Of a stretch of 32,878 bases of DNA, positions 31,606 to 32,878 are shown one piece after another. The stretch is taken from positions 1 through 32,878 of the forward strand of contig ONJD01000013.1 of NCBI GenBank assembly GCA_900317985.1. Direction: 5' to 3'. The notes below the pieces were generated by a model that worked only from the letters and a program-made list of their open reading frames with translations, did not search any database and was not told the origin of the DNA. This DNA is from an uncultured Eubacteriales bacterium. GTDB taxonomy: Bacteria; Bacillota; Clostridia; Oscillospirales; Acutalibacteraceae. The position numbers were made by a program, and so were the translations under genes. Positions within the stretch are counted from its first letter, which is position 1. Each line of letters opens with the position of its first letter.

Positions 31606-32691
31606 ATGAGAATGGAATACCCGGAATACTATGAGCGCTTCGAATGCATCGCCAGTGAGTGCACGGACTCCTGCTGCGCGCGGTGGGAAATCGACGTCGA
31701 CGACGAGTCGTACTACACCTACCAGACGGTGCAGGGCCCCTTCGGCGACCGCATCCGCGCCTGCCTCCACGAGGAGGTCACGGAGGGCGAGGACGGGCCG
31801 GAATACGAGTGGTCCTTCCCGCTGACGCCGGACCGCCGCTGCCCGTTCCTGAACGACAAAGACCTCTGCGACATGTACACGGCGCTCGGCCATGACAAAC
31901 TGCCGCGGACCTGCCGGGAATTCCCGCGCGGCGACGCCGTCGTCGGGAAGTACCATCAGATCGACGTGGCGCTGGCCTGCCCGGAGGCGAACCGCCTCAT
32001 CTTTGAAGACCTCGAACACCCCATCAAATATGTCAACCGCGCGGAACCCACCGGCGTCCCCGCCCTCGACCGCTACTGCGCCGCGGAAGAACCGGCGCTC
32101 AGCGGAGAGGAGACCGGCCGTCTCTACGACCTCCTCGAAGAGCGCAACGAACTCATGGAAGCGCTCCAGGACTGGTCGTTCCCGCTGAAGGACCGCTACG
32201 GCCTCCTGTTCTCCCTCGCGACCGAGTACGGCGTCGACGCGAGCGCCGAGGACCACGAGGCCCTCGTCGAGCTGATCGACCGCATGGAACTCCTCGACGA
32301 GCGCTGGACCCGCGTGTACGACCCGGTGAAACGGGCGATGGACGAGGGCTTCCCCTGCGACTTCGTCCTGCAGGGGCTCGCGGAATGGACCGGCGGCGGT
32401 CCGGGCCCGGAAGAGGGCAGCCTCGACGCCGCCATGGTCGACTCGGAGAAAGAACTGGTCCGGTTCCTCGTGTACCTCGTGTTCCGGTATTACATCGACG
32501 GGTACTTCGAGAACTCCCTGACCGGCGTGTTCCGTCTCCTGCTCCGCGGTTTCCACATGATGCGCCTCCTGCTGGCGGCCCTGACGCCGGAGCAGTTCCG
32601 CGACGCCGAGACCCGCCGGGACCTCTACCACGTCTGGTCCCGCGAAGTGGAACACTCGCCCGAGAACTTCCGCCTCATCAAAGCGGAATGA
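31606..32691 (+). CDS. FliB-type lysine-N-methylase / cysteine-cluster protein
   Basis: Protein of 361 residues resembling flagellin lysine-N-methylase (FliB) and the YkgJ-type cysteine cluster family. The N-terminus has the metal/Fe-S cysteine pattern: Cys14, Cys19, Cys23, Cys24 in FECIASECTDSCCARWEIDV, then RRCPFL, LCDMYTALG and RTCREFPRG, ending with a Cys in VALACPEA. The rest is helical. Enterobacterial FliB methylates flagellin lysines, but in Firmicutes many copies are not near flagellar genes, as here, so the real substrate is open. ATG 31606 has GGGAGGTGA at 31592-31600; the GTG at 31597 lies inside that site. Single gene with terminator. Confidence 0.8.
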   Translation: MRMEYPEYYERFECIASECTDSCCARWEIDVDDESYYTYQTVQGPFGDRIRACLHEEVTEGEDGPEYEWSFPLTPDRRCPFLNDKDLCDMYTALGHDKLPRTCREFPRGDAVVGKYHQIDVALACPEANRLIFEDLEHPIKYVNRAEPTGVPALDRYCAAEEPALSGEETGRLYDLLEERNELMEALQDWSFPLKDRYGLLFSLATEYGVDASAEDHEALVELIDRMELLDERWTRVYDPVKRAMDEGFPCDFVLQGLAEWTGGGPGPEEGSLDAAMVDSEKELVRFLVYLVFRYYIDGYFENSLTGVFRLLLRGFHMMRLLLAALTPEQFRDAETRRDLYHVWSREVEHSPENFRLIKAE

Positions 32692-32714
32692 CGCTTGAAA
32701 ACAATTTACAATTC

Positions 32715-32743
32715 AAGGACCCTGCATCTGCAGGGTCCTTTCT
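32715..32743 (+). terminator. Terminator of the FliB-like gene
   Basis: AAGGACCCTGCA / TGCAGGGTCCTT with a TC loop and a short T-rich tail. Confidence 0.88.
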
Positions 32744-32793
32744 AATGATCAATCAGAACATCCCAAGCCACTCAAACTAGTATTTGCACGTCT

Positions 32794-32825
32794 AAGCCCG
32801 GCCCCGTGACCGGGCTTTCATTCTC
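32794..32825. terminator. Second hairpin near the right edge
   Basis: AAGCCCGG (32794-32801) pairs with CCGGGCTT (32810-32817) around CCCCGTGA; the + strand tail is TTCATTCTCTTT. Either a back-up terminator or the terminator of a minus-strand gene entering from the right. Confidence 0.45.
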
Positions 32826-32826
32826 T

Positions 32827-32878
32827 TTACTTGATATGCCTCGCTTCCGGGGAAGGGGAAGCCAAAGAGTGTAAGAGA
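32827..32878 (-). CDS. Possible 3' end of a gene running off the right edge
   Basis: One minus-strand frame is open from the window edge for 16 codons and stops with TAA at 32829-32827, just before a hairpin. The residues (ending ASPSPEARHIK) are not recognisable, and such a short open frame could be chance. Confidence 0.2.
   Translation of the reverse strand, partial: LLHSLASPSPEARHIK

Overview
The window is a stretch of bacterial chromosome that looks like an anaerobic, GC-rich member of the Firmicutes (Clostridia; an Oscillospirales/Ruminococcaceae-type gut organism is my best guess). Reasons: coding regions have mostly G or C at third codon positions while intergenic regions are AT-rich with textbook TTGACA/TATAAT promoters; ribosome binding sites are strong AAAGGAGG types; the order mreB-mreC-mreD-PBP2 and the hisS-aspS pair are typical of Firmicutes; and intrinsic terminators are abundant. 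I see no tRNA, rRNA, CRISPR array, insertion sequence or phage gene. The organism assignment is inference from style, not from a search.

Layout. 1-5.1 kb: the cell-shape operon mreB, mreC, mreD and a class B penicillin-binding protein, with an intrinsic terminator between mreB and mreCD. 5.1-7.2 kb: two glycolysis-related genes on separate promoters, a methylglyoxal synthase homologue with altered catalytic residues and pyruvate kinase. 7.2-12.8 kb: hisS and aspS (overlapping), a membrane-anchored polysaccharide deacetylase with wall-binding-like repeats, and a His-rich heavy-metal permease. 12.8-17.1 kb: metY (-), a nitroreductase (+), a two-gene unit (-) of a Nif11-like small protein and a membrane-anchored GIY-YIG protein, and a NAD-binding epimerase-like gene (-). 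17.4-22.2 kb: an EF-G paralogue without the catalytic histidine, a flavodoxin-like protein, a TetR-type regulator (-), and a trxA-trxB operon (-).

22.5-30.6 kb is the most distinctive part: a tightly packed + strand operon with overlapping stops and starts. It encodes a DgkA-type lipid kinase, a CarS-like CTP transferase, phosphatidylserine synthase, phosphatidylserine decarboxylase, a UbiA-type prenyltransferase, an ATP-grasp/phosphohistidine dikinase split into two reading frames, a GNAT-like acyltransferase and a cation/proton antiporter. The first four could turn a lipid alcohol into a phosphoethanolamine lipid (kinase, then CDP activation, then serine head group, then decarboxylation). 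The UbiA, dikinase and GNAT proteins suggest further, unassigned lipid chemistry. The pairing of a CarS-like and a UbiA-like enzyme recalls archaeal ether-lipid synthesis, but this is only an analogy here.

30.6-32.9 kb: a Pr6Pr-like membrane protein (-), a FliB-type cysteine-cluster protein (+), two hairpins, and possibly the end of a further gene at the right edge. A recurring feature of the window is the packing of promoters into or beside the intrinsic terminator of the upstream gene (pyk, hisS, the Nif11-like gene, the flavodoxin gene). A second one is a CATCGCCC-containing element in four neighbouring 5' leaders between 14.1 and 17.4 kb.
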